A stretch of 64,000 nt of DNA from Turritopsis dohrnii (GCA_027922465.2 BQMF02000004.1:1860001-1924000), one strand, 5' to 3'; shown: positions 20,335-30,708, counted from the stretch's first letter. Made by a program: numbers and translations. The notes: a model not told the origin generated them from the sequence alone.

Positions 20335-22071
20335 TTATATCAAGTTGATTGTTTTTGCTCTAACCATTAGCGTGCTAGCTTTTCTTGACGGATGAAAACA
20401 ATATTCTGGATCCCGCAAAATTGCTGTCCACTTTCCGGCACCGTACTTTTTGATACCATACGACAAAAACGAATCCTCTGCAGACGAAAACGAAACCTTG
20501 GTGTGTCGTTTGGTATTTGTATCGACCGTTTTTTCTTCGTTGTTTAATGAGATGCAGAGACGAGAATTTAACATTTCTGTTTCACGTTCAGTCTTTTCGT
20601 GGACGACATTTTTCGGGAATTCCTTGGAACTTGATACGACAAAATGATCGTTACAATGACTGCCTTCTGTACATTCCTTGTCCGTGGTTAGCATTTTTTC
20701 AATGCACTGTCGTCCTTGACGTGCTACATCGGCTGATTGAAGTTTTTGATAGTGTATTCTAGCTACGTGTGAGGTATGCTTTTGATCACGAGATAAAGCC
20801 GCTTGCTCGCGTTCGCTGAGTTTTGACAAACCTTCTGTCTCGATAATTTGCCGATACCGTGTAGGATTAACGTACTTTCCGATAGCTTGGAAAACAATTC
20901 TGCCAAACACGTCGGTCAACTGCTTAAGTTGTGTTCCATTTTTCGATATTAATAGATAATCGCAAATTGGATTCAAACGAGTCCTGACACAAGTTATGTA
21001 TCCATTTAAGATGTCGATAACTCTTTTAGAAATAATAAGTGTGTCAAATCCATACTTGTAATTTGTCTTGAATTTATTCTGATCAACAATTCCACCTTCG
21101 GGCCCAACCTCTCGTATCATCGTAACAGTTAGATATTGATAAGTCATAGGGCGACTGCCTTTGACCATCAACAATAAGACGGCCACGACAAAAGATGTAC
21201 AGAACGATAAATCGTGAGCGGGGATGATTGCAGTCCCGTTACTAGCATTAAGCAAAATCTGTGAAAACTTTTCAGCATAAAATGGAATCCCATTTTGCAT
21301 GTCTTCAAGTGTTGCCCAGCAATTTATGCTCGTAAGATATTCCATACTTAATACCGTACTCCATTCCATCCTCATTTGCTTAGCTAAACATTTTTTTACT
21401 CTATCCAAATAAATCTCGGCTGCAATAAAAACAGGTATGTTTTCTGACTTAATGGCAGTACTTCTTCGAAAATCCAGTGTGTGAGATATAGCGTTCATAT
21501 AACCGATTATCCCGGATCGACCAATTTTCCAAGTGTCTTTTAAGTAGTCCACAAAGTCCGACAGAAGGGCTACCGACCCAATACAATAGTCTAAAACACA
21601 TTCTGGTAAATTCCACACTGCAGGAACGTCAGTACAACAAAATTTCGCATACTTCATTACTTTCGTTGTTATTTGTTCGGCTTGACATAAGCTTTTACCT
21701 CCTCCACCTGGACTTTGTAGCCATCTTGTGAATATGGTTGCAATACTGCAAGTTTTGACGAACATGGGCATCGAAGTGCAACTTCTCTTCTTAGTCTGTT
21801 GCAAGGATGAGCGAGTACATAATTCAGGAAATACCGTGTCAATATCAGGCTTTTCTTCAAAAAAATAAAACCAACCATGTTTATTGAAAACGTGCTTTCT
21901 ACATCCCCTCATTGTCTTGAAGCTTTCAGTCTCACATGACTTAACTGGGCATACGAACAAACCATCGCTGTTTGGTCTAAGGTTTAATCGTTTAGGTTTC
22001 TTGTGGTTTCCAACAGCCTTCTGCCATACAACTTTTGATAAGATACGTCTGTGCGGCATCTCTGCCGACAA
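20335..22071 (-). CDS. zinc finger - tyrosine recombinase-like - Myb protein, copy 2
   Basis: Intact, again exactly 578 aa. All elements of copy 1 are kept: the finger (C.VKSCE...CRKHVFNKH), WLQSPGGGGKS, SRPMTYQY with the first arginine, FKTNYKYGFDTLI, NPTRYRQ, DQKHTSHVARIHYQK and a C-terminal Myb-like KYGAGKWTAILRDPE. The linker before the Myb domain is the most variable part. The upstream TATA-like CATAAATAGG is at 22095-22104. Equal length, intact frame and conserved catalytic-type residues in a diverged copy point to past purifying selection. An SF3-like partner gene is not found beside this copy. Confidence 0.75.
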   Translation of the reverse strand: MSAEMPHRRILSKVVWQKAVGNHKKPKRLNLRPNSDGLFVCPVKSCETESFKTMRGCRKHVFNKHGWFYFFEEKPDIDTVFPELCTRSSLQQTKKRSCTSMPMFVKTCSIATIFTRWLQSPGGGGKSLCQAEQITTKVMKYAKFCCTDVPAVWNLPECVLDYCIGSVALLSDFVDYLKDTWKIGRSGIIGYMNAISHTLDFRRSTAIKSENIPVFIAAEIYLDRVKKCLAKQMRMEWSTVLSMEYLTSINCWATLEDMQNGIPFYAEKFSQILLNASNGTAIIPAHDLSFCTSFVVAVLLLMVKGSRPMTYQYLTVTMIREVGPEGGIVDQNKFKTNYKYGFDTLIISKRVIDILNGYITCVRTRLNPICDYLLISKNGTQLKQLTDVFGRIVFQAIGKYVNPTRYRQIIETEGLSKLSEREQAALSRDQKHTSHVARIHYQKLQSADVARQGRQCIEKMLTTDKECTEGSHCNDHFVVSSSKEFPKNVVHEKTERETEMLNSRLCISLNNEEKTVDTNTKRHTKVSFSSAEDSFLSYGIKKYGAGKWTAILRDPEYCFHPSRKASTLMVRAKTINLI

Positions 22072-22660
22072 GTGATTTGTAACACCAACGCAGTCCTATT
22101 TATGCTAAATTTTGATAGTTAGTCACGTGAATCTTAGCCAATCATGTGTTTGAATATCAATAAAAAGCGTGCGGTCATGCATGGACCTCGTTAAGCCAGT
22201 CTGTGATTTGGTCTTTACAGGGAGTTCCACCGACATTCTGTATTTTAACCAAATACTTGATCTTAATAATGAGTGGACAATAGGGAACGCGTCAGCTAGT
22301 ACGTTACGGAACAAAGTTGTCTTTTCAATTATGCTGAAATGCATTAGAAAACAGAACAACGTAGACCGTTTACAATATTACACATCGGTCTTGCAAGGAC
22401 TTTTCTCTTCTATAAAACATCGTGCAACTGATAAAAACTTTAGAGGTCCCAAGAGTGCCTCAGAAAATGTTCCTTTGATTATAAAAGGAACTTCTGCAAT
22501 AGGAACACGTGCAAATGATAAAGATTACATACTCCATTGCTTCTCAAATTTACTCGCACAAAGGAACAAAAAAAGTTATACGTTATATAATCGTAACACA
22601 AAAAAACTGATCCTCTTGAGAAAGAATTTAGATGTAAAATATCGAACGTAAATACGTCCG
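22072..22660. promoter_or_regulatory. divergent promoter region, copy 2
   Basis: Homologous to 16226-16812. It includes GACCGTTTAC, ATCGGTCTTGC, AGAGGTCCCAAGAGTGCCTC near 22441-22462 and a clean hairpin GTTCCTTTGATTATAAAAGGAAC at about 22469-22491, followed by more GGAAC boxes. TATACGTTATATAATCGT with TATATAA at 22584-22590 is nearly identical to copy 1. Homology stops at about 22650, where copy 1 would start its SF3-like gene. An accidental 160-codon frame crosses this region on the plus strand and is not shared by the other copies. Confidence 0.65.
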
Positions 22661-22794
22661 CATGACCTGTTTCTTTCATCCGAGATGAACCATTAATGAG
22701 TTCTTTTAAAAGCTTTATTGTACCTGCGTTTGTTTGAATAAATAAACGGATTACGTCATCTGCGTTGTCGCCATCATGTATTCATTTGTCAGCT

Positions 22795-23460
22795 GATTCT
22801 TGTTACAGCTTGTTACATCTAGTTATGTAGAAGCATGTGACGTCGTGAAGAATGACGTATGAAGAGGAACTTATTCTCTGTAAACCTGTGACAAGCTGTG
22901 ACAACATGTAACTAGATGTAAGAAGCAGTAACTAAAATAAGCTGATGTGAAGGGGTAACAAGCTGTAACAAAAATCAGCTGACATGAAGGACAATGTGAC
23001 GTCACGACGAATGACATAAGAAATGGTACTTATTCCCTGTAAACCTGTGACAAGGTGTGACAACATGTAACTAGATGTAACAAGCTGTAACAAAAATCAG
23101 CTGATGTGAAGGGGTATGTGACGCTATAGCAAATGACGTAAGAAATGAAACTTATTCGTTGTAAACCTGTGACTAGATGTGACAACATGTAACTAGATGT
23201 AACAAGCTGTAACTAAAATCAGCTGACATGAAGGACAATGTGACGTCACGACGAATAACGTAAGAAATGGTACTTATTCCCGGTAAACCTGTGACAAGGT
23301 GTGACAACATGCAACTAGATGTAACAAGCTGTAACAAAAATCAGCTGATGTGAAGGGGTATGTGACGCTATAGCAAATGACGTAAGAAATGAAACTTATT
23401 CCTTGTAAACCTGTGACTAGGTGTGACAACGTGTAACTAGATGTAACTACATGTAACAGT
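22795..23460 (+). repeat. satellite of 122-bp units carrying phased GTRAC arrays
   Basis: TAAACCTGTG recurs at 22881, 23040, 23162, 23284 and 23406, with a 122-bp period (159 for the first interval, which has an extra partial block). Each unit carries five GTRAC sites at exactly 10-bp steps, for example 23047, 23057, 23067, 23077 and 23087. Two unit types alternate: one has GACATGAAGGACAATGTGACGTCACGACG, written here in parts as GACATGAAGGACAATG and GTGACGTCACGACG; the other has GATGTGAAGGGGTATG and GACGCTATAGC. The higher-order period is thus about 244 bp. At 22800-22825 three sites occur in reverse (GTTAC, GTTAC, GTTAT, also 10 bp apart), so the array has an inverted head. It lies between recombinase copies 2 and 3. 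Confidence 0.9.
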
Positions 23461-23670
23461 TATCATGTTATTTGTAGCAGTAGCTGATGCCGTCATAGAT
23501 TATGACGTAAAAGATAATTTTATCTCTTGAAAAATTGCGAAAAGGTATGACAACCTGGCACTAGATATGGTACACGTGAAAAATATAACTGGCACGATTG
23601 ACTAAAAGTTGTAGTTAAAAGTACCGGTGTGGTATTGGCAGGGTGTGGTTACATATAAGACAATTCTTGT

Positions 23671-23976
23671 TTATGTAATATTTTTCCAATTCATACATTT
23701 TCGTTTACACGATGTCTGGTTTCTTTTAATAATTATAATATATGCACTGTCCTTGTTTAGTAGTAGTTTCTGACATTTTCGTTTTCTCAAAACTAACAGT
23801 TTCGCCATTATTCCAGTACAATCCGACATATTGGTAAACTTAAATGTTGAACCAGACTTTATCTTGTGTGTCCTTAGTATATCTCTTACGATGTTCTTGT
23901 CACGTTCTGTAAGTGGATGTTTCGACACTATATCGCCGCTTTCTGTATATAAACACTTCTTGAAGTTAAAGAACAT
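23671..23976 (-). CDS. small conserved MFFxF protein, copy 3
   Basis: A 101-aa intact frame starting MFFNFKKC and closer to copy 1 than to copy 2: DIVSKHPLTERDK parallels the copy 1 DIVSKHKLIEYEK. GSTFKF, GIMAK and LLLNKDSAYIIII are kept. The gene remains open although the neighbouring recombinase frame has a nonsense codon. It sits about 90 bp after the recombinase stop and about 215 bp from the nearest GTRAC block. Confidence 0.65.
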   Translation of the reverse strand: MFFNFKKCLYTESGDIVSKHPLTERDKNIVRDILRTHKIKSGSTFKFTNMSDCTGIMAKLLVLRKRKCQKLLLNKDSAYIIIIKRNQTSCKRKCMNWKNIT

Positions 23977-24067
23977 CTTTCTTCTCTGACAGCAAAAGCA
24001 AAAAAGAACATATTCTTGTATGTCACTGTTTTTATAACGGTTTAATAGTTATGAAACCGATGGAAAA

Positions 24068-25795
24068 TCAAATCAGCTTTATTGTCTTTGCCCTAATCAT
24101 CAATGTACTTGGTTTTCGTGAAGGGTGAAAACTATACTCGGGATCTCGTAAAATCGCTGTCCATTTTCCAGGGCCATATTTCTTCAAACCGTACGACAGA
24201 AATGAATCTTCATTAGCTGAAAACGATACTTTGCACTGCCTCTTGGTAGCTCTTTCCGTTGTCTTGTCTGCAACGAGTAATGCTTTGATTGACGCAACGT
24301 CAGAGGCCGAGTTTGCTCGTTCATTCTGTTGATTCGGTGCATTTTTGCTAAACTCCGTAAATACTGATATCGTAGAACGTTCGTTGAAATTACTGTTTTG
24401 CGAAAATTCATGGTCCATGGTTGTCAGCTTTTCCATACATTGCCGCCCTTGACGTGCTACTTCGGCTGACTGAAGTTTCTGATAGTGTATTCGAGCTACT
24501 TGGGAGGTATGCTTTTGATCGCGTGATAAAGCAGCTTGCTCTCGCTTGTTAAGCTTAGTCATGCTTTCCGTTTCAATAATCTGCCGATATCGCGTCGGGT
24601 TTATGTACTTTACGATGGCTTGGTAAACAATTCTTCCAAAGATCTCACTTAACTGTTTCAATTGGGTTCCATTCTTTGTTATTAAAAGATAGTCACAGAT
24701 AGGATTAAGTCTGCTTCGAATGCAAGTTATATATCCATTCAAAATGTCAACAACTCTTTTAGAAATAATGAGAGTATCGGATCCATACTTGTAATTTGTT
24801 TTGAATTTAGTCTGATCGATGACACCGCCTTCGTTTCCAACCTCACGTACCATTGAAACGGTCAAATACTGGTATGTCATCGGCCTGCTTGCTTTCACCA
24901 TTAAAAATAGTACAGTTACGACAAAGGAAGTGCTGAACGACAGATCGTGAGCTGGAATGATTGCAGTCGTTTCACTAGCGTTGAGCAATATCTGTGAGAA
25001 TTTGTTGGCATGAAAAGGAATAACATTTTGTAAATCTTCCAGTTTAGCCCAACAGTTAATAGTTGAAAGATATTCCTTGCTCAGTACTGTACTCCATTCA
25101 ATCCTCATTTGCTTTGCTAAGCACTTTTTTACCCTGTCTAAATAAATTTCAGCTGCAATGAATACGGGTATATTCTCGCTCTTAATAGCAAAACTCCTTC
25201 TGTAATCAAGCGTGTGAGAAATGGCATTCATGTAACCAATAATTCCGGAATTACCAAGTTTACAAGTGTCCTTCAAGTAATCCACAAAGTCAGAAAGCAT
25301 CGTAATTGATCCAATACAATAGTCTATAACACATCCTGGCACGTCCCAAAGAATCGATACGTCATCACAACAGAATTTGGCGTACTTTAATAGTTTCACT
25401 GTTATTTGTTCCGCTTGGCAAAAACTTTTACCTCCTCCACCTGGACTTTATAGCCATTTTGAAAACAGTTTTCCAACAGTACATGTTTTTATAAACATCG
25501 GCATTGAAGAAGTGCAGCCTCGTTTTCGTTTATTTTGAGTTGAGAGCCGCGTTGCAAATTCAGGAATTATAATGGTAACGTCACGTTTTTCGTCAAAAAA
25601 GTAAAACCAACCGTGCTTTGTATAAACGTGCTTTCTACAACCTCTTTGCGATTTAAATCCTTCACTTTCGCAAAACGTCACTGGACATATGTATACTCCA
25701 CCGCTAGTGGCTCTTAAACATAACCGTTTCGGTTTTCTTTCGTTTCCAACAGCTTTCTGCCACATCTGTTTTGATAAAATCCGTCTTTTAGACAT
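24068..25795 (-). pseudogene. zinc finger - tyrosine recombinase-like - Myb protein, copy 3, one nonsense codon
   Basis: The frame aligns end to end with copies 1 and 2 and starts at the equivalent ATG at 25795; an in-frame ATG at 25843 lies further upstream. A TAA at 25450-25448 falls right after FSKWL, where copies 1 and 2 have glutamine in WLQSPGGGG, so one C-to-T change explains it. The rest of the frame, 443 codons, is open through SRPMTYQY, FKTNYKYG, NPTRYRQ, HTSQVARIHYQK and the Myb-like KYGPGKWTAILRDPE. The damage looks recent relative to the divergence between copies. GCATAAAACA at 25832-25841 is the TATA-like box. Confidence 0.75.
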
Positions 25796-25843
25796 TTCTG
25801 TCGAGAAGCGACTCAGAAGATCACTGCAATCTGTTTTATGCAT

Positions 25844-26310
25844 GTCTTTTAATTAAAAAACACGAGATTTTCAACCAATGAAAAAGTTAGTTTTTAATTG
25901 CAGTCAGCGGTCAGCAGAAATTTTTCAGGGTTTTCCACTCATGTTATGTCAAATACACAACTGCATGATCTTTGTAATTATCACAGAAATAGGAACTATT
26001 CGGCTCACGTATAACGGAACAAAGTTTTCCTTTCACAAATAGTGTAACTTAGTAGAACACAGAACAATGAAAACCGTTTGGGATGTTAAAAATCGGTCTT
26101 ACGAGAACTTTTCTCTTATATTAATGGTCGTGCATTTGAAAAATACTTTGAAGGTCTCAAGAGGGCCTCACAAAATGTTCCTTTTATTACAAAAGGAACA
26201 TCTGAAGTAGGAACACGTGCAAATTATAAAAAGTTTATACTTGAATGCCTCTCAAATTTAATTAGACAAAGGAACAAAAAAGTGGCGTACGTTATATAAC
26301 CGTTTTGTTT
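25844..26310. promoter_or_regulatory. divergent promoter region, copy 3
   Basis: The third copy of the conserved spacer. It has AGAACAATGAAAACCGTTT, ATCGGTCTTACG, AAGGTCTCAAGAGGGCCTC near 26140-26158 and the hairpin GTTCCTTTTATTACAAAAGGAAC at about 26167-26190. GTACGTTATATAACCG with TATATAA is at 26293-26299. As in copy 2, no SF3-like gene follows. Confidence 0.6.
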
Positions 26311-26373
26311 AGATTTCAAATAAAAGCCACATCATATATAACCACTACAACTACATAAGTCAGTGCACCCTAG

Positions 26374-28321
26374 TCATTGGCGTTTGCAACGACATCTTTT
26401 TGTGCATTTCTTTTTGCAGCCACATTTGATTAGCTCGTAACAAGATTTTGAAGCTTCAGGTGCCATTGTCCAAATTGGATATGTTCTTCCTTCCTTGATT
26501 TCCCAACCATAGTTTTATATATCGAAATCTGTTATCTGCTTTGTTGTTTCTATTGTCCAAATCCTTATTGAAATAAAGTATATTATTAAACACTCGAACA
26601 CAAGGATAATTAAATTAATATCAGTTTAGGTTTATTTTACAGTTGGTATTTTTAAGATTCAAGAAAGCAAAAACAAAATTCCATTAGTTATATTTCGCAT
26701 AAAATTTGTTTGTTAACTGTGACAATTTTCGCGTTTGTGTACCTGCTTTGTAAAACAGCCCCTTTGATATGTTGCTCCAAAGCACCTTTTGTTGGTGGAA
26801 TGCTCTCAACTGCTCTTCCTTTCTTCGTGAAAAGGTTTCTTCGACAATCGTTAACCTTGTTACACGTACTTGTACAGTCATATAATAAAACCACAAATCT
26901 TTCAACATTTTCAAAACCCTCTTTTATCGCTGTTTTCTTCTTTCTTTTTTCTCAGAACATTTAGTAATATCTTTTATTCTACCTCTTTTAAAAGACAGCT
27001 GCCCAAACTTTCTAGAGTAAAGCTATTAAACAAATTAGCACAAATTATTTGTCAAGATTCAGGTTGTATGTAATTAACTAAGATGTAACGCGAATAATTT
27101 TTACCAAAAAATTACAAGGGATTAAAGGATATGTAAAACTGCAGTTAGTATCGAAACATGGAGAAAATGTAATGAAAAATATATAATAACGTAACCTTAA
27201 AAAGCCGCTTCCTTAGCCATTCACAGGCCTCAAGTTACTATGTTACCTCACAAATGACGCAGTCACTTCAGGGTAAGTCTCCCACACCTTCCATGTTGTT
27301 TTCTTCCTTCTCCCAGAAAATAATGATACTGTGTCGAAACCAGTCAAAGTAAATCAAAACGGCAAAACCCGACAAATTTCTTCACCCAAATTTCTGGCAT
27401 AGTCATGAATAGGTAACCATCTCTTGTGCTGACCAACACCTATTTCAACCCATAGCTCTTCGAGATTTAAGTCATACAAGTGGTATAGTCCTATTATAAC
27501 AACATCAGTGAAAATAGATAATCTGTTAACACCTTGAAGCATGTAATGCATGTAAAAAGAGGCGAGTGTCTGCTTCCTCATGATTGCAAGGTTGTAAGTT
27601 TGATAAATTAATGTCATTTGAGTTAGAAACAACGTTCTCTGAAGTAGTAACCATAAGCATGGCCTGATTTTCAGTTGATGCTATTTGGGCTGCAATCATT
27701 TTAAACAATTCTGTTTTGTTATCGTCATTACGCATGAAATCTTGAAACTTTTTCATTATTGGTGTTTCCTCTCGAACAGCTACTCGTATTCATTGGCCTC
27801 TGTTTTCCCTTGTTTGTCCTTGCGTCAAAAACAATATCCAGCCGTTGAACTCTCTGTGAAATCGACACAACTTTCTCAAGAAGCTCTGATTTGCAGTACT
27901 CGTCTAGAGTTTTAATTAGGTAGGTTGTCATCTGTTTCTTTCCAATGATTTCTGTCTGCACCACAGATGTTGTTGCTTCGACGTTGAAAATCTGCTTTGA
28001 AATAAGATGAATTAAAGAGTGCCCAGTTTCTTCAAAGGGATTCCCGAACTCCGGAAAGACTGCTGTCAATGACTTTTTCTCCTTCACAAATCTCTTGTCA
28101 AATAGCATTGCATCTTTATGGTGATGAGTTTTACTATTTCTTGCAGATTTGCGTAGCATATCACTGGTGAAAGGTCTAGCTATAGCCCATTTCAATAATG
28201 CGTCTTTGTTTTCGAGTATTCCAATGGCACCACCATCAATTTTCACGATCTTGTTATTTTGTTCGTGTGCTTGATCAATGCCCATTCGAGAAAACAATCT
28301 TCCAAACTCATTTTTAACCAA
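26374..28321 (-). pseudogene. decayed gene of an unidentified repeat-associated protein family
   Basis: Reading down the minus strand, collinear pieces in shifting frames are found. The first, 28321 to about 27740, has GIDQAHEQNNKIVKIDGGAI and FPEFGNPFEE. The next, about 27756-27530, has FQDFMRNDDNKTELFKMIA and LQPCNHEEADTRLFLHA. A third, about 27570-27356, has LYHLYDLNLEELWVE and GQHKRWLPIHDYA. A fourth, near 27330-27245, has TGFDTVSLFSGRRKKTTWK. The last, at about 26515-26374, is MAPEASKSCYELIKCGCKKK with a Cys/Lys-rich end. At least three frameshifts occur. I recall this protein family as very abundant in cnidarian genomes with unknown function. The 26.52-27.24 kb gap could be an intron; the exon ends with a plausible GTGAG|GTAACA donor. 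Confidence 0.6.
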
Positions 28322-28439
28322 AAATTGATGACGTCATCATTGTTCTTTTGAACGTCAATAACTTTTGATGACGTCATTTTCAGATCGTAGTTGCATTGAG
28401 ACTTTTGCTCAGAATTAAATTCCCTTTCCAACGATATAT

Positions 28440-29090
28440 AAAACATCGTCATTTTCGAAAAAAAAGTATTTCAACAAAGAAAGTGCTGAAGTCAGCAGTC
28501 ACGTGACTTTTTCAGGTGGATCTGTCAATTTTTTTGAACTAGAATTTAATTATCTACACTTGTGCCAATTTTTATGCTTTAATCACCTTTTGAAATATCA
28601 TGGTGTTATAATGACTTCACTAAAATGCGTAAATGAACTTTAAAACTAGAAGCCATTGAGAAAATTGCTTTAGGCTTATTTTCAAGATATCTGAATGACT
28701 TGTACACTGACTAATAATTTGATACAGTCTGGAATTTATCAAATTACTCCCTTCTTTAATTTATTTAACTTAATCTTGACAGCTTTGCAATTCACTATGA
28801 TGTTTCAGAGCCAGAAAAACAGTTCACCAATATCTTGCGCATGATGTTTATTCATGAAAATTGAAGAATAGATCCGGGTTCGATCCCCGGCGGACTTGTA
28901 AGTTTAAAGAAAAAATAAAACAGCCGTAAAGGCTGTAAGTCAGCGGCTGTGCCACACAAAAAAAATGTTAGCGTAGGTTACAACAAACTGGCATGATTAA
29001 ACCATTTCCTTATCAAAATAAAAAAACAATGATAATGACGTTTCTGAATTTTTTTGAAGTCTACATATAGTCAATAACAAAACCAAAAAA
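28440..29090. other. spacer with a tRNA-derived fragment
   Basis: No gene seen. At 28872-28896 the sequence TCCGGGTTCGATCCCCGGCGGA forms a perfect T-arm-like stem and carries a B box. No matching 5' tRNA half exists upstream, so this is a SINE or tRNA pseudogene fragment, followed by an A-rich stretch and a CAGCCGTAAAGGCTG hairpin. Confidence 0.5.
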
Positions 29091-29093
29091 TGA

Positions 29094-30187
29094 AGCCTGG
29101 TTTACAACGATGCTCAGTTCTCACAAGAAGATTTTAATAACATAACGAAACTCAATGCTGGTACTAAAGAACACGATTGTACAAAAATTGGAAAATTTGG
29201 TCTTGGATTTAGTGCAGTATACCATCTTACTGATGTGCCAAGTTTTGTGAGTGGTAATGTTATGGTGATTTTTGATCCACATACCACCTTTTTAGGCGAC
29301 GCTATCAAGGATAAAACAAGACCTGGCCTCAAAATAACATTATCCAAATCTAAAAGATTTAATTCATTTCAATGACCAGTTCAAAGTTTATCATAAAGTT
29401 TTTGGAGCAAGATTAGACTTTAGTTCGGATGATGTTGAAATTTTCAACGGTACATTATTCAGACTGCCCTTAAGAGACATAACCACAGCTAGACCCAGTG
29501 AAATCAAAGATCTTGCTTATAGTAATCGAGATATGCGGATGTTGTTAGAAAAAATCCAGGAAAGATTAGATCACTTATTGCTTTTCACACAACACGTTAA
29601 AAGTTTTGAGTGTTACCATTTGCAAGATGGTGCATCTCCAGAGAAAATGAACTTGCTGTTTTCATCGTCGAAAGATATTGACAACATTTCGTTTCAACAG
29701 GAAAGCCTTTTGAAGAGTTCCAGTGCTGTTATAGAAGAATTGAAAAGTGGTTCTTTGACTGAAGTGCCGAAGATTCAAATACATCAGAAATTAACAGTGA
29801 CTGTCTCTGAGAAAAACGATCCAAGGATTAAGAAAGTAATCAAGTGGATGACAAGTTCGTGTAACGGTGGCATGAATTCGTATAAGTATGCCATGAGCAA
29901 TGTAGGCTATAATCCATGCGGTGGAGTGGCGTTACAGTTCGATGATGCGGGTGGCATGTTTAAACCGTTGGTTGACTTGTCAAAGCGTTTTATGTTTTGC
30001 TTTTTACCACTTCCTCAGAACAGCAATATTCCTGTTCATGTAAATGGGGCTTTCGAAGTTTCGAAAGATCGTAAGCAGTTATTACAGCGTTCAATGGACG
30101 AAAAACACGGTAATGGTGCCGAATGGAATGATATTCTTGCAGCAGATCTAGCAGAATCATACTTTAATCTTTTGTTAGAAGTGAATA
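29094..30187 (+). pseudogene. sacsin-like HSP90-type ATPase fragment
   Basis: The first frame (29094-29374) holds YNDAQFSQEDFNNI and GKFGLGFSAVYHLTDVPSFV, the glycine motif of the GHKL ATPase fold in the form typical of sacsin repeats. A frameshift near 29340 moves the reading to a second frame. That frame stays open to about 30187 (LRDITTARPSEI..., MTSSCNGGMNS, NIPVHVNGAFEVSKDRKQL). Sacsin proteins are large co-chaperone-like proteins with repeats of this domain. Here both ends are missing. The 5' side starts at a stop codon, and the 3' side runs straight into an oppositely oriented Helitron-like fragment, so this is a captured or broken gene piece. Confidence 0.7.
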
Positions 30188-30708
30188 AATTGCTTAACTG
30201 TTTCATTAAAATTTTGACTAAGTGTTCCAGCTGTAAGATTTTCACAAGATACTTTTTTCATTGCAATATTAATTTGATTTTGTAAATTCAATTGCTGTAA
30301 AACAGAATTAGCGAAAAATAAGTAGTCTGGATCAGAGGCAAACTTTTGTGTGTAATTCAACAATCTTTGATTGAAATACTTTGATGGGCTTAAAATGACA
30401 TCTCGTTTGATATTATATCCAAATTTACCAGTGGGAAATAAATGTGGGTGAGCAAGTTCCTCACAATTTTCATCACTAAGAATAGATAAAGGTGTTGACC
30501 CTTCACCTGGAGCTAAGTTCAGGATTTCCTTGTCAATTTCATCATCAGTTGGAATAAATGACATGAAGGTAGTCTCATCAGCACTAAGTCTGTAAACATT
30601 AAGGGGATCTTCAGTTGTCTCTAATTCATCTCCAATTTCAAAGTCAATTTCACTTTCCTGATCAGTTTCAAGGCAAACCGAAATAGGGTCTTCAATATCT
30701 CTCAACAA
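30187..30708 (-). pseudogene. Helitron-like replicase fragment
   Basis: The open minus-strand frame has LAPGEGSTPLSILSDENCEE, AHPHLFPTGKFGY, SPSKYFNQRLLNY, FASDPDYLFFA and GTLSQNFNETVKQFI. I recognise this as the segment that precedes the Rep domain of Helitron/PIF1-type proteins. An acidic stretch (ETDQESEIDFEIGDE) lies N-terminal. The frame is cut at about 30187 just after the start of the Rep-proximal region, where the sacsin fragment begins in the opposite orientation. No HUH or helicase motifs remain in the window. Confidence 0.65.

Noticed and set aside
22169..22651. 160-codon open frame upstream of recombinase copy 2
   Set aside because: It crosses the conserved divergent control region, has no counterpart frame in copies 1 and 3, and shows no domain. 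The conservation there is at the DNA level.
22795..23460. CRISPR-like array
   Set aside because: The 122-bp tandem units are continuous satellite DNA with no unique spacers of equal length, and the context is eukaryotic.
14489..25795. recombinase units as ordinary Crypton transposons
   Set aside because: Cryptons carry a single recombinase gene with a different DNA-binding domain. Here a finger, Myb, MFFxF gene, SF3-like gene and phased arrays are associated, so I do not assign that class.
28320..28450. TGACGTCA-rich stretch as a regulatory element
   Set aside because: Similar CRE-like palindromes occur throughout the window, and nothing positions this one at a promoter.
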